Positions 53,395 through 61,352 of a stretch of DNA of 64,000 bases are shown in pieces (the first letter of the stretch is position 1; each line of letters opens with the position of its first letter). Source of the DNA: Sulfitobacter geojensis (GTDB taxonomy: Bacteria; Pseudomonadota; Alphaproteobacteria; Rhodobacterales; Rhodobacteraceae); contig NZ_JASE01000005.1 of the NCBI RefSeq assembly GCF_000622325.1, positions 124,001 through 188,000 on the forward strand, read 5' to 3'. The notes beneath the pieces were generated by a model. It was not told where the DNA came from. It saw only the letters and a list, made by a program, of their open reading frames with translations, and searched no databases. The translations under genes and the position numbers were made by a program.

Positions 53395-54009
53395 CTATGC
53401 GGGCTGCTTTGCGCCCCGCGTTATTTCGGCAAGTGTCTCGCCAGCACGCAGTCGTTCGAGGATTGTTATCTCGTCCTGCTGCATTTTTCGGGCGCGGGCG
53501 GCGTGTGTTGCGGCCTGATCTTTATCCAGTACAGCAACCCCGTTTTCGTCGGCCAGAATGATATCGCCGGGCCGGACCGAGACGCCGCCACATCCCACGG
53601 TCACATTAAAGTCGCCGCCAAGCCCGCGCGACTTGGTCGTGATCGGTGACCGGCCGCGGCACCAGACTGGAAAGTCTGCCTGTTCTATCGCGGAGCGGTC
53701 GGTGACAAAGCCGTCGATCACCGCGCCTACGACCCCGCGCGCCTTGGCAGCTGCGGTCGTGACCGCACCCCAACAGGCATGGCGCAGATCGCCGCAACGG
53801 TCGATGACGATAACCTGTCCGGGTTTTGCGGCGGACAATGCCTCGGTCAGCATTGCGCCATCATCGCCGAGCATACGCACGGTCAGGGCGGGGCCAAAGA
53901 CAGTTCGACCGGGCAAAAGGCCCTGCAACGCAGGTGACATGAAGCCCGATTCAAGAAAATGCCCCAGCGTTGCTGTTTCGATGTCTGAAAGGTCGATTTG
54001 AGATGTCAT
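53395..54009 (-). CDS. RraA-like protein (possible oxo-acid aldolase)
   Basis: 204 aa. RraA/demethylmenaquinone methyltransferase-like fold. Conserved G-x-A-x-T-V (GPALTVRM), VIDRCGDLRHACWGAVTTAAA with the substrate Arg/Asp pair, and GAVIDGFVTDR are seen. Relatives are 4-hydroxy-4-methyl-2-oxoglutarate/4-carboxy-4-hydroxy-2-oxoadipate aldolases or RNase E regulators. In a catabolic operon an aldolase or decarboxylase role is the better guess. It sits after RidA, with a perfect inverted repeat between them. Confidence 0.85.
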   Translation of the reverse strand: MTSQIDLSDIETATLGHFLESGFMSPALQGLLPGRTVFGPALTVRMLGDDGAMLTEALSAAKPGQVIVIDRCGDLRHACWGAVTTAAAKARGVVGAVIDGFVTDRSAIEQADFPVWCRGRSPITTKSRGLGGDFNVTVGCGGVSVRPGDIILADENGVAVLDKDQAATHAARARKMQQDEITILERLRAGETLAEITRGAKQPA

Positions 54010-54072
54010 GCACTGTCCTGCCGCCTGATTTGTAGGAAAGGATGGCGGCGGGACAGCGGCAGGGTCAAATAG

Positions 54073-54101
54073 CCGGAGGTTATACTTACCATAACCTCCG
54101 G
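54073..54101. promoter_or_regulatory. Perfect 11-bp inverted repeat between ridA-like and rraA-like genes
   Basis: CCGGAGGTTAT (54073-54083) and ATAACCTCCGG (54091-54101) flank ACTTACC. The centre has a T-N11-A form such as LysR-type regulators bind. There is no T-run, so an operator or mRNA stem is more likely than a terminator. Confidence 0.6.
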
Positions 54102-54115
54102 GTCGAAAGCGGCGG

Positions 54116-54460
54116 TCAGATCGCCGCGGTCACGATGAATTCCACCTTGTAATCCGGCGTCGCCAACTTCGCCTCACCACACGCGCGCGCTGCCGGGTTG
54201 GCAGGGTCGATCCACGCATCGTAGACAGCGTTCATTTCTTGAAAATCGGCCATGTCGGCAAGCCAGATAACGACCTGCAACAGTTTGGATTTATCGCTGC
54301 CTGTCTCTGCCAGCAGGCGGTCGATGGCATCCAGACAATCTTGGGTCTGGGTCGCGACATCGGCACCGGCGGTGCCAACCTGACCGGCAAGGTAAACGGT
54401 GTTATTGTGAACGACGGCTTGGCTCATGCGAGGGCCGGGGTGCAAACGGGTGATGGTCAT
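54116..54460 (-). CDS. RidA-family enamine/imine deaminase
   Basis: 114 aa. Small trimeric protein of the YjgF/YER057c/UK114 family; many members hydrolyse reactive enamines and imines made by PLP or dehydrogenase enzymes. Family marks: N-terminal RLHPGPRMSQAVVHNNTVYLAGQVG, and the C-terminal Arg-containing ARACGEAKLATPDYKVEFIV. First gene of the minus-strand operon that runs to the ABC ATPases, divergent from the LysR gene across 167 bases. Confidence 0.9.
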   Translation of the reverse strand: MTITRLHPGPRMSQAVVHNNTVYLAGQVGTAGADVATQTQDCLDAIDRLLAETGSDKSKLLQVVIWLADMADFQEMNAVYDAWIDPANPAARACGEAKLATPDYKVEFIVTAAI

Positions 54461-54627
54461 GTTTTTTGCTTCCTGATGAAATGAGTGGCAATCTTAGCCG
54501 ACCGCACCGCAGGCGCACAGATGGGCACCATAGCCACCGTCGATATGATGTATTCGTATTGACTATATGATTGATGATGAAAGATAGGGCACTCTGACCA
54601 GACCCAAACAAGAAACGAATCATTCGA

Positions 54628-55560
54628 ATGAACGCTCTGCCGCAATCCGATCTGAACTGGAACCTGCTGCGCATGTTTTACATGATTGCAAAGGAGGAAA
54701 GCATCACCAAGGCCGCCAAACGGCTTGGCCTGAGCCAGCCCTCGGTCAGCAACGCACTGCAAAAGCTCGAAGCACAACTCGGTTGCCAGCTGGTCTTTCG
54801 CGATAGCCGCCACTTCGAACTGACAACGCGCGGCGACAAGATTTTTCAGGAATGCCGCGACATTTTTCACAGCGCCGAGCGGATCAACCTTCTGGTTCGC
54901 GGTGCCGAAGAAGAGGAACGCGGGCAGGTCCGGTATCAGATCATCAGCAATCTGGTATCACCTATGCTGGACGAGTTGCTGCGCCTCTATCATCAGCGAC
55001 ATCCATCCGTGGTCTTTCAAAGCGAGGTCCAGAACAGTCAAGCGATCGTGCGCTCGATCCAGCAAGGTCGGGGCACGATCGGATTCTGCCTGTTGGCCAA
55101 GCCAATGGTGAACCTGCCCTCGATACGCCTGTTCCGCGAGGAGTTTTACGTATTCTGCGGCGCCGAGCATCCGCTGTTCGGACAGGAAAGCGTCGCGCTT
55201 CGCGATCTTCAGCGCGAGCCCTTCATCAGCTTTGCCTGCGCCACTGAAGGGATGGGACTGGAACCGATGTCGGTCTTGCGCGAAGGCACGAGGCTGGGCA
55301 ACCGCATCAATGGTTTGAGTACCAACATCGAAGAAGTCCGAAGAATGATCGTAGCCGGCATGGGAATTGGCATCCTGCCGTTGATGACCGCGCAGGACGA
55401 CATCAGGCGCGGCGATCTGTGGCCGATCAAGATCACAGATGAAACGATTGGCGCCGATGTGTATCTGGTTCACGCCCCGAGAGAGAAACTATCTCCCTCG
55501 GAACAGAATTTCGTAGATATCGCGCAGGAGCTTCTGGCGATTTACCCCGATATGGTGTGA
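54628..55560 (+). CDS. LysR-family transcriptional regulator
   Basis: 310 aa. N-terminal winged helix (LLRMFYMIAKEESITKAAKRLGLSQPSVSNALQKLEAQLG), then a LysR substrate-binding domain (GQVRYQIISNLVSPML onward, MIVAGMGIGILPL). It stands divergent from the RidA operon and runs into the 3' end of the cyclodeaminase-like gene, so it probably controls the catabolic block on both sides. The 167-base gap to ridA holds an AT-rich stretch with two ATATGAT repeats (about 54545-54571), a plausible binding region. Confidence 0.92.
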   Translation: MNALPQSDLNWNLLRMFYMIAKEESITKAAKRLGLSQPSVSNALQKLEAQLGCQLVFRDSRHFELTTRGDKIFQECRDIFHSAERINLLVRGAEEEERGQVRYQIISNLVSPMLDELLRLYHQRHPSVVFQSEVQNSQAIVRSIQQGRGTIGFCLLAKPMVNLPSIRLFREEFYVFCGAEHPLFGQESVALRDLQREPFISFACATEGMGLEPMSVLREGTRLGNRINGLSTNIEEVRRMIVAGMGIGILPLMTAQDDIRRGDLWPIKITDETIGADVYLVHAPREKLSPSEQNFVDIAQELLAIYPDMV

Positions 55561-56489
55561 ACGCGCGCCATATTGGCTGCGGCCAGATCCTGTAGCGCCA
55601 TGCCGGCAGATTTGAACACGGTGCGGGCACTATCATCGCTGCGGCCGGAATGCGTGCCCTGACACAATTCAGCCAGATCGGCGCGGATGTGATCAGGTGA
55701 AATCCGCCCCGCCTCCAGCGGTTGGGCAAGGTCCCCCGCGAGCGACGCCCCTGCCCGCAGATCGACGAAAACCTCGGCCTGCATGATCGTCTGATCGTCG
55801 CTTTCGCGCATGTCGCCCTTGAATGCACCAATCAGATCTAGGTGGCTGCCGGGTTTGAGCCAGTCGCCATGGATGACGGGCCTTGTTGAGGCCGTGACCG
55901 TGCTAATCACATCCGCTGCGCGGCACGCTGCTTCGAGGTCGGTCACTGTCTGAGCAGGCAGGCCTTGTTCCCTAAGATCTGCGGCAACAGCCGCTGCTTT
56001 ATCCCCGCTGCGCCCCCAGATCGAAACCGAAGTGTACGACCGCACCGCACAATGCGCCGCCGCGACGGCAAGGGACAATTGCCCCGTGCCGACGATCAGT
56101 AAATTGCGTGCATCCTTGCGCGCCAGAATATCTGCCGCCAGTGCCGACGCCGCTGCGGTGCGCCGCGCGGTCAGCGTATCTCCATCCAGCGCCGCCTGCA
56201 TCTGACCCGTCTCGCCATCAAACAGCAGGTAGCCCGCATTGATCGTCGGGCGGCCCTTGGCGGCATTGTCCGGAAAAAAGGTGACCACCTTGACGCCAAT
56301 ACTTTCACCGGGGACCCACGCGGGCATGATCAAAAGCGATGCTTTGCTCCCGTCCGGCTGTTCAATTGTCAGAACCTGTCGGTCAGGTGCCTGTACTGCG
56401 TTGCCGCGATACCAGTCGCGCAATTGACCGATCAGACCAGACCAATCCAGCGCGGTTTCCAGCGCTTCGTGCCCGATCAATGTGCTCAT
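55542..56489 (-). CDS. Ornithine cyclodeaminase/mu-crystallin family protein
   Basis: 315 aa NAD(P)-dependent enzyme. VGTGQLSLAVAAAHCAVRSYTSVSIWGR is the nucleotide loop; DGDTLTARRTAAASALA and GSHLDLIGAFKGDMRE are family blocks. Members include ornithine cyclodeaminase, alanine dehydrogenase and ketimine reductases; a cyclic imine or amino-acid substrate is likely, which fits RidA nearby. It overlaps the amidase stop by 4 bases upstream, and its 3' end overlaps that of the convergent LysR gene by 19 bases. Confidence 0.88.
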   Translation of the reverse strand: MSTLIGHEALETALDWSGLIGQLRDWYRGNAVQAPDRQVLTIEQPDGSKASLLIMPAWVPGESIGVKVVTFFPDNAAKGRPTINAGYLLFDGETGQMQAALDGDTLTARRTAAASALAADILARKDARNLLIVGTGQLSLAVAAAHCAVRSYTSVSIWGRSGDKAAAVAADLREQGLPAQTVTDLEAACRAADVISTVTASTRPVIHGDWLKPGSHLDLIGAFKGDMRESDDQTIMQAEVFVDLRAGASLAGDLAQPLEAGRISPDHIRADLAELCQGTHSGRSDDSARTVFKSAGMALQDLAAANMARVHTISG

Positions 56490-57730
56490 CGGTCCGCACG
56501 TTTGACGACGGCATGCAGCAGAATATTAAGCCCTGCGACGAAATCCTTTGGCGTGCAGTTTTCTTCGTTGTTGTGCGTAATGCCGTTTTCGCAAGGTGCA
56601 AAGATCATCGCGGTCGGGCAATGGGTGGCAAGGAAATAGGCGTCATGGCCCGCTTGGCTTTCGATATCGAGCCAGTTGAAGCCCATGCGCACCGCCTCGT
56701 CGCGAATGCCGTCGATCATCTCGTGATCAAAGATGTCGCCGCCCCATTCCCATTCATCCTCGATCTGCGCCTCACAGCCACAACGTGCAGCAGATTCAAA
56801 CAGCGCCCGGCGCATCTTTTCCGCCATGGCCCGGGTCGTGATCGGGTCGGGGTGGCGCACGTCACAGACGGCTTCGGCAGTGTCGGACAGGATCCCCGGT
56901 TTGTTGGGCCAAGCGGTCAGTCGCGCGGCAGTTGCCTTGCCATCATGCACCGCGAAATCCCAGCCGATGTCATCCACAGCGGTCAGCCAGCGCGCGCCGG
57001 CGGCCAGCGCGTTCTTGCGCAAATCCATCGGCGTTGGCCCGGTGTGCGAGGTCTGGCCTTTGAACGACGCCCGCATCCCGCGCACCGGATAGCCGCCGGT
57101 GACGATGCCAACCTGCCGGTTCTCGGCGTCAAGGATCGGCCCTTGTTCGATATGCAACTCGTAATAGGCGTCGATCTCGCCCGCTTTGCAGGCACGTTCG
57201 CCGTTGTAACCGATCCGCTCCAGCTCATCACCGAAGCGCGCGCCATCATCGCCGATCAGGTCATGCACCCAGTCGATGTCATATTTACCAACGAAACAGC
57301 CGGAGGCGACCATCGGCGGGGAGAACCGCGCGCCTTCCTCATTGGTCCAGTCAACCACCACGATGGGGCGTTTTGTGACGTGGCCCGCATCGTTCAGGCT
57401 GCGGATCACTTCCAGTCCGGCCAGAACGCCGGCAATCCCGTCAAAACGTCCGCCGTTGATCTGGGTATCAAGGTGACTACCGATCAAGATCGGCGGCAGG
57501 TCGTTGTCCGTGCCGTCGCGGCGACCAAAGATATTGCCGGCGGCATCCACTTCGACGCTTAATCCAGCCTCTTCGCACCACGACCGGAACAGATCGCGCA
57601 TGTCGCGGTCGGCATCGCCAAGCGTCAGGCGTGACAGCCCGCCGGGACGGCCTTTGCCAATCTCGCCAGAGGCTTCGATGGTGGACCAGAAGCGGTCAAG
57701 ATCGACACGGGTATCGGGGGTAATCGACAT
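56486..57730 (-). CDS. M20-family amidase (N-carbamoyl-amino-acid hydrolase/allantoate amidohydrolase type)
   Basis: 414 aa. Metal ligands appear in GSHLDTQINGGRFDGIAG, DWTNEEGARF (Glu-Glu) and SQAGHDAYFLA; HIEQGPILD is typical of the hydantoinase/carbamoylase subgroup. Hydrolyses an N-carbamoyl, ureido or amide bond on an amino acid; the exact substrate is unknown. Start at MSITPDTR; a frame from 57763 is disfavoured. It lies between the TRAP permease and the cyclodeaminase-like gene with short gaps. Confidence 0.9.
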   Translation of the reverse strand: MSITPDTRVDLDRFWSTIEASGEIGKGRPGGLSRLTLGDADRDMRDLFRSWCEEAGLSVEVDAAGNIFGRRDGTDNDLPPILIGSHLDTQINGGRFDGIAGVLAGLEVIRSLNDAGHVTKRPIVVVDWTNEEGARFSPPMVASGCFVGKYDIDWVHDLIGDDGARFGDELERIGYNGERACKAGEIDAYYELHIEQGPILDAENRQVGIVTGGYPVRGMRASFKGQTSHTGPTPMDLRKNALAAGARWLTAVDDIGWDFAVHDGKATAARLTAWPNKPGILSDTAEAVCDVRHPDPITTRAMAEKMRRALFESAARCGCEAQIEDEWEWGGDIFDHEMIDGIRDEAVRMGFNWLDIESQAGHDAYFLATHCPTAMIFAPCENGITHNNEENCTPKDFVAGLNILLHAVVKRADR

Positions 57731-57759
57731 GGAAACCTTCTTTCTTTCGATGGCCGGGA

Positions 57760-59043
57760 TCAAAACAAAATGCCCGGAAGTTCGGTAATCAGTGCGGGGA
57801 AGAGGACGAGAAGCAGCAGCACGCCGACCATCACGCCAAGAAAGGGGATCAGGTATTTGAACGACGCGCTGAGCGGGATTTCACCAACCCGACAGGCGGC
57901 CATAAGGTCGATGCCCAAGGGAGGTGTGTTGGCGCCAATGGCCAGATTGATGGTCAGCAGGATGCCGAAGTAAACCGGATCGATGTCGTAGTAGCCGAGG
58001 ATCGGCAGGAACACCGGCGCAAGGATCAGGATGATCGCGATGCTTTCCATGAAGGTGCCAAGGATCAACAGAACCGCCATCATCATCAACAGCGCCACGG
58101 TCGCACTTTCAGTTGCTTGTGTGATGCCGTTGACCGCCATCTGCGGCACTTGTTCGGCGGCAAGGATCCAGCCAAAGACCGAGGCTGAAGCGATGACAAG
58201 CAGGATCACGCCAGTCATCTCCGTCGTCTCTCGCAGCAACCGCATTAAAGTGGATAGCGTCAGCGCACGATAGACGAACACCCCGATGAACAGCGCATAG
58301 GCAACGCCGATCCCGGCGGCTTCGGTTGGGGTGAAGATACCAAGGCGAATACCACCCACGATGATGATCGGTGCCAGCATAGCAAGGATCGACCCTTTTG
58401 CGGCACGGCCGAGTTCTTCCCAAGAGAATGGCTCACCCCCTTGCCAGCCGTGGCGACGGGAAATCCACCAAGCAACCAGCATAAGGCCAAGGCCGAGCAG
58501 GATACCGGGCAGGATTGAGGCGATGAAAAGTTGTCCAATCGAACTATTGGTGGCGGTGCCGTAAACAATCAGAACGATTGACGGTGGGATGACGGTGCCA
58601 AGCGATCCCGCACACCCCAAGGCAGAGGCCGAAAATCCGGGGGCATAGCCCTGATCCTTCATCGCGGGCAGCATCATCGTGCCGATGGCCACCACATCTG
58701 CCACACCAGACCCCGAGAGCGAGCCAAACATCATACAGGCGATGATCATCACCATCGCCAACCCGCCGGTGCGCCGCCCGATCAACGCCGAACACAGCGC
58801 AATGATGCGGGGGGCAAGACCACCGTGGACCATAAGCAGACCCGCCAGCAGAAACAGCGGAATCGCCAGCAGTGTAAAGCTGTTGATGCCCGCAACGGCG
58901 CGCTGCGCCACAACCATCATCGGCGCGGCATCTGCGATCAGCAGGTAAAACATCGAAGACAGGCCCAGCGCCACGGCGATGGGCGCATCAAGCAGCACCA
59001 GCGCCACAAAGACCACAAGAAGCAAGGCAAGCGCGAGACTCAT
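57760..59043 (-). CDS. TRAP transporter large permease (DctM)
   Basis: 427 aa, about twelve membrane spans. Begins MSLALALLLVVFVALVLLDAPIAVALG; conserved AIPLFLLAGLLMVHGG and GVADVVAIGTMMLP and VIPPSIVLIVYG segments identify DctM. The start overlaps the dctQ stop by 4 bases (ATGA); the open frame extends 177 bases upstream into dctQ without family match. Part of dctP-cupin-dctQ-dctM-amidase-cyclodeaminase on the minus strand. Confidence 0.94.
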   Translation of the reverse strand: MSLALALLLVVFVALVLLDAPIAVALGLSSMFYLLIADAAPMMVVAQRAVAGINSFTLLAIPLFLLAGLLMVHGGLAPRIIALCSALIGRRTGGLAMVMIIACMMFGSLSGSGVADVVAIGTMMLPAMKDQGYAPGFSASALGCAGSLGTVIPPSIVLIVYGTATNSSIGQLFIASILPGILLGLGLMLVAWWISRRHGWQGGEPFSWEELGRAAKGSILAMLAPIIIVGGIRLGIFTPTEAAGIGVAYALFIGVFVYRALTLSTLMRLLRETTEMTGVILLVIASASVFGWILAAEQVPQMAVNGITQATESATVALLMMMAVLLILGTFMESIAIILILAPVFLPILGYYDIDPVYFGILLTINLAIGANTPPLGIDLMAACRVGEIPLSASFKYLIPFLGVMVGVLLLLVLFPALITELPGILF

Positions 59044-59513
59044 GTGCGGCCCCCTTTCAGGATAAGACCCAGCAGCGCAAATCCGCAGCAAACGGGGAGG
59101 GAGAGATAGAAAAGCCCGACAGGCAGCGAAAGCGCTGTGGTCTGATGCGACCATGTGATCTGGGTCAGCTTCCAACCGGTCCAGATGAACACCGCAAGGA
59201 AAACAAAACTCGCCAGCCATGCCAGAACACCAAGACTCCGGCGCAAGGGCGCGGGCATCGTCACCAAATCAAGCAGCCCCGCGCGGAAGTGCGAGCCACG
59301 CACAAAGCCCGAAATCGCACCCACAAAGGTCAACCAAACGAGCGCCATGCGTGGCAATTCCTCGGCCCAGCGGGGCGTCGAAGAGAACAGGTAGCGCGAG
59401 ATAACGACATACACGACTATCGCCGCGAACCCCGCAACCAACGCTGCACCAACCCAGCGCGCCGCGCGGTCGATAATAATGGCCGCGCGCAGCGACCCGT
59501 TCCCAAGTGTCAT
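59040..59513 (-). CDS. TRAP transporter small permease (DctQ)
   Basis: 157 aa with four membrane helices. The conserved PRWAEELPRMALVWLTFVGAISGFVRGSHF is the DctQ signature region. It overlaps dctM downstream and the cupin gene upstream by 4 bases each, showing strict translational coupling. Confidence 0.92.
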   Translation of the reverse strand: MTLGNGSLRAAIIIDRAARWVGAALVAGFAAIVVYVVISRYLFSSTPRWAEELPRMALVWLTFVGAISGFVRGSHFRAGLLDLVTMPAPLRRSLGVLAWLASFVFLAVFIWTGWKLTQITWSHQTTALSLPVGLFYLSLPVCCGFALLGLILKGGRT

Positions 59514-59884
59514 GGTTTAAGAAATCCTTCTGGTCCGCGACAGAGCATGCATTCGTCGCAATAAGCCGCGACAACCACCCACTCCTCCGAAATCACCTCT
59601 ACCGTGTGGTCCAGACCGGGGGGCAGCCGCACGGCGGTGCCTTCGGTCATGTGGTATTCCTCGCCCGCCGCGCGCAGGATCGCTTCGCCTTTCAGCGTCA
59701 GGGTCACCTCGTCGCGGGGATGGCTGTGGGCGGTGGATTTCGCGCCCTTTTTGCCGGTGGTCACGGAAAGTTTGATAAAGCCTTCGCCGCGCGCAGCAGG
59801 GGAAAACAACACTTTCTGTGTGAAGTCATAAAGTTGCACCGGCTCCACCGATGCAACTTCTGTTATTTCAGGGCGCAGCGTCAT
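59510..59884 (-). CDS. Cupin-domain protein
   Basis: 124 aa single beta-barrel. The two cupin motifs are HSHPRDEVTLTLKGEA (His-His-Glu) and LPPGLDHTVEV (His), so a metal site is likely. It may isomerise or sense the substrate, or be a small enzyme of the pathway. It overlaps both the dctP stop and the dctQ start by 4 bases, an odd place, since dctP and dctQ are usually adjacent. A frame from 59947 is longer, but overlaps dctP. Confidence 0.85.
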   Translation of the reverse strand: MTLRPEITEVASVEPVQLYDFTQKVLFSPAARGEGFIKLSVTTGKKGAKSTAHSHPRDEVTLTLKGEAILRAAGEEYHMTEGTAVRLPPGLDHTVEVISEEWVVVAAYCDECMLCRGPEGFLKP

Positions 59885-60870
59885 TTGCGGTAGGTGTTCA
59901 GGATGGTCAGAAGCTCTTCGCCATAGACGTCCTTCTGGCTTTCCCAAATCGGATCGACCGCTTCGATAAAGGCGGCCTTGTCGACCTCGTTGAACTGCAT
60001 GCCTTTTGCTTCCAGATTGGCGATCAATTCGTCATTGGCGGCGGCAACCATGTCGCGCTGTTTCAGACCCCAAGAGGTGGCGGCTTCCATAACGATGGCC
60101 TGATCTTCGGCCGAAATCTTGTCCCAGACTGATTTCGACATGGTCAGTGTTGCGGCACCCCAGATGTGTTCGGAGAGCGAAACGTATTTCTGTACTTCGA
60201 AGAAAGACGCAGAATAGATGATCGCAAGTGGGTTTTCCTGCGCATCAAACAGACCTTGTTGCAGTGCGGAGTACAGCTCGCCGAAAGACAGTGGCGCAGG
60301 TTCTGCACCCAGACCCTCGAATGTGGCCAGCCGCACCTTGTCTGGCGTGACACGGATTTTCAGACCGGCGAGGTCTTCGGGCTTCTCAACGGGGCGGACA
60401 TTGTTGGTGATGTTGCGGAAACCGTTTTCCCACCAGCCCAGGACTTTGATGCCCTTGCCGTCGAGCATATCGGCCAGCGCGACACCCAGATCGCCGTCGA
60501 GTGCGGCAAAGGCCTGATCCCGTGCGCCCCAAGCGTAGGGCATTTCAATAATGCCCATGCGTGGTTCGATACCTTGGAACGACCCCGAACCGATCAGACC
60601 GGCCTGTACCGACCCGAATTGCAGACCCTCGATCACTTCTTTTTCGCTGCCAAGCTGCCCGGACGGGAAAACTTCAATGGCGACGCGGCCTTCGGTGCGG
60701 CTGTTGACCTCTTCTGCGAAACCGGTGGCGGCTTTGTGCCAGCTGTGGCTTTCGGGCAGGACGTGGCCAAGGCGGATCGACACGTCGGCGGCCAATGCGG
60801 CAACCGGTGCGAAAGCCGCAAGGCTGGCCGCGAGCAGGCCGCCTTTGATTAGCGTGATTGGGGATTTCAT
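59881..60870 (-). CDS. TRAP transporter substrate-binding protein (DctP)
   Basis: 329 aa periplasmic protein. A signal peptide ends near APVAALAAD; mature sequence ADVSIRLGHVLPESHSWHKAATGFAEEV, then FPSGQLGSEKEVIEGLQFGSVQAGLIG, LKIRVTPDKVRLATFEGLGAEPAPLSFGELYSALQQGLFDAQENP with the carboxylate-binding arginine. An organic or amino acid with a free carboxylate is the expected ligand. First gene of the TRAP operon. Confidence 0.94.
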   Translation of the reverse strand: MKSPITLIKGGLLAASLAAFAPVAALAADVSIRLGHVLPESHSWHKAATGFAEEVNSRTEGRVAIEVFPSGQLGSEKEVIEGLQFGSVQAGLIGSGSFQGIEPRMGIIEMPYAWGARDQAFAALDGDLGVALADMLDGKGIKVLGWWENGFRNITNNVRPVEKPEDLAGLKIRVTPDKVRLATFEGLGAEPAPLSFGELYSALQQGLFDAQENPLAIIYSASFFEVQKYVSLSEHIWGAATLTMSKSVWDKISAEDQAIVMEAATSWGLKQRDMVAAANDELIANLEAKGMQFNEVDKAAFIEAVDPIWESQKDVYGEELLTILNTYRK

Positions 60871-61352
60871 TTTTGGTCTCTCCTGTTGAGCGTTATTTGC
60901 CGCAGAAGAAATACGGATCGTGGAGTCCGCGCAAATAGGCTGGAGCTATGGTTGGAAAAGCTATTTTGAATGCTTGGGCGCGCTTGCGCAGTGTGAACCG
61001 CGCGTAACATTGCGACGCGCGATTTGATCTGCCCAATAAGCACTCAAATTCATTGAGATCCTACAAAACTGCGCCACCGTGACGTCTTTCCCGACGCACG
61101 TGTAGGGAATACGGGCTCTTCAACCGATTTGCGATGAACAATCAGATTACGACTGTATTTTGGCAGGCCCGCTAAACGAACCTCATAGAAATCATGCCTA
61201 ATTAATTGGCAACGGCGGTGACATATTGCCCGATTTTCGCAATGGCATGAAAGGTTTCGGTTTGAACAGCATCATGCTTGGCGCAATCTCGCGAAGCAGG
61301 TCTTCGCGTGGTAACAACGGGAAGGCCGCCCATAACTGTGAGTTAGACCTTC
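60871..61352. other. Intergenic region between divergent dctP and the GH13 gene
   Basis: 482 bases without a credible gene. It must hold promoters for the TRAP operon (minus) and the phosphorylase gene (plus), but no -35/-10 pair could be called with confidence. A perfect 7-bp hairpin, CGCGAAG-CAGGT-CTTCGCG, lies at 61290-61308, about 45 bases before the plus-strand start. Base composition is lower in GC than the flanking genes. Confidence 0.7.

Noticed and set aside
54239..54484. 81-codon plus-strand frame opposite ridA
   Set aside because: Antisense to a conserved gene, no homology or ribosome site that stands out.
60304..60313. CAGACCCTCG in dctP as another dispersed-motif copy
   Set aside because: The sequence lacks the TTA part and AT flanks and is written with common codons.
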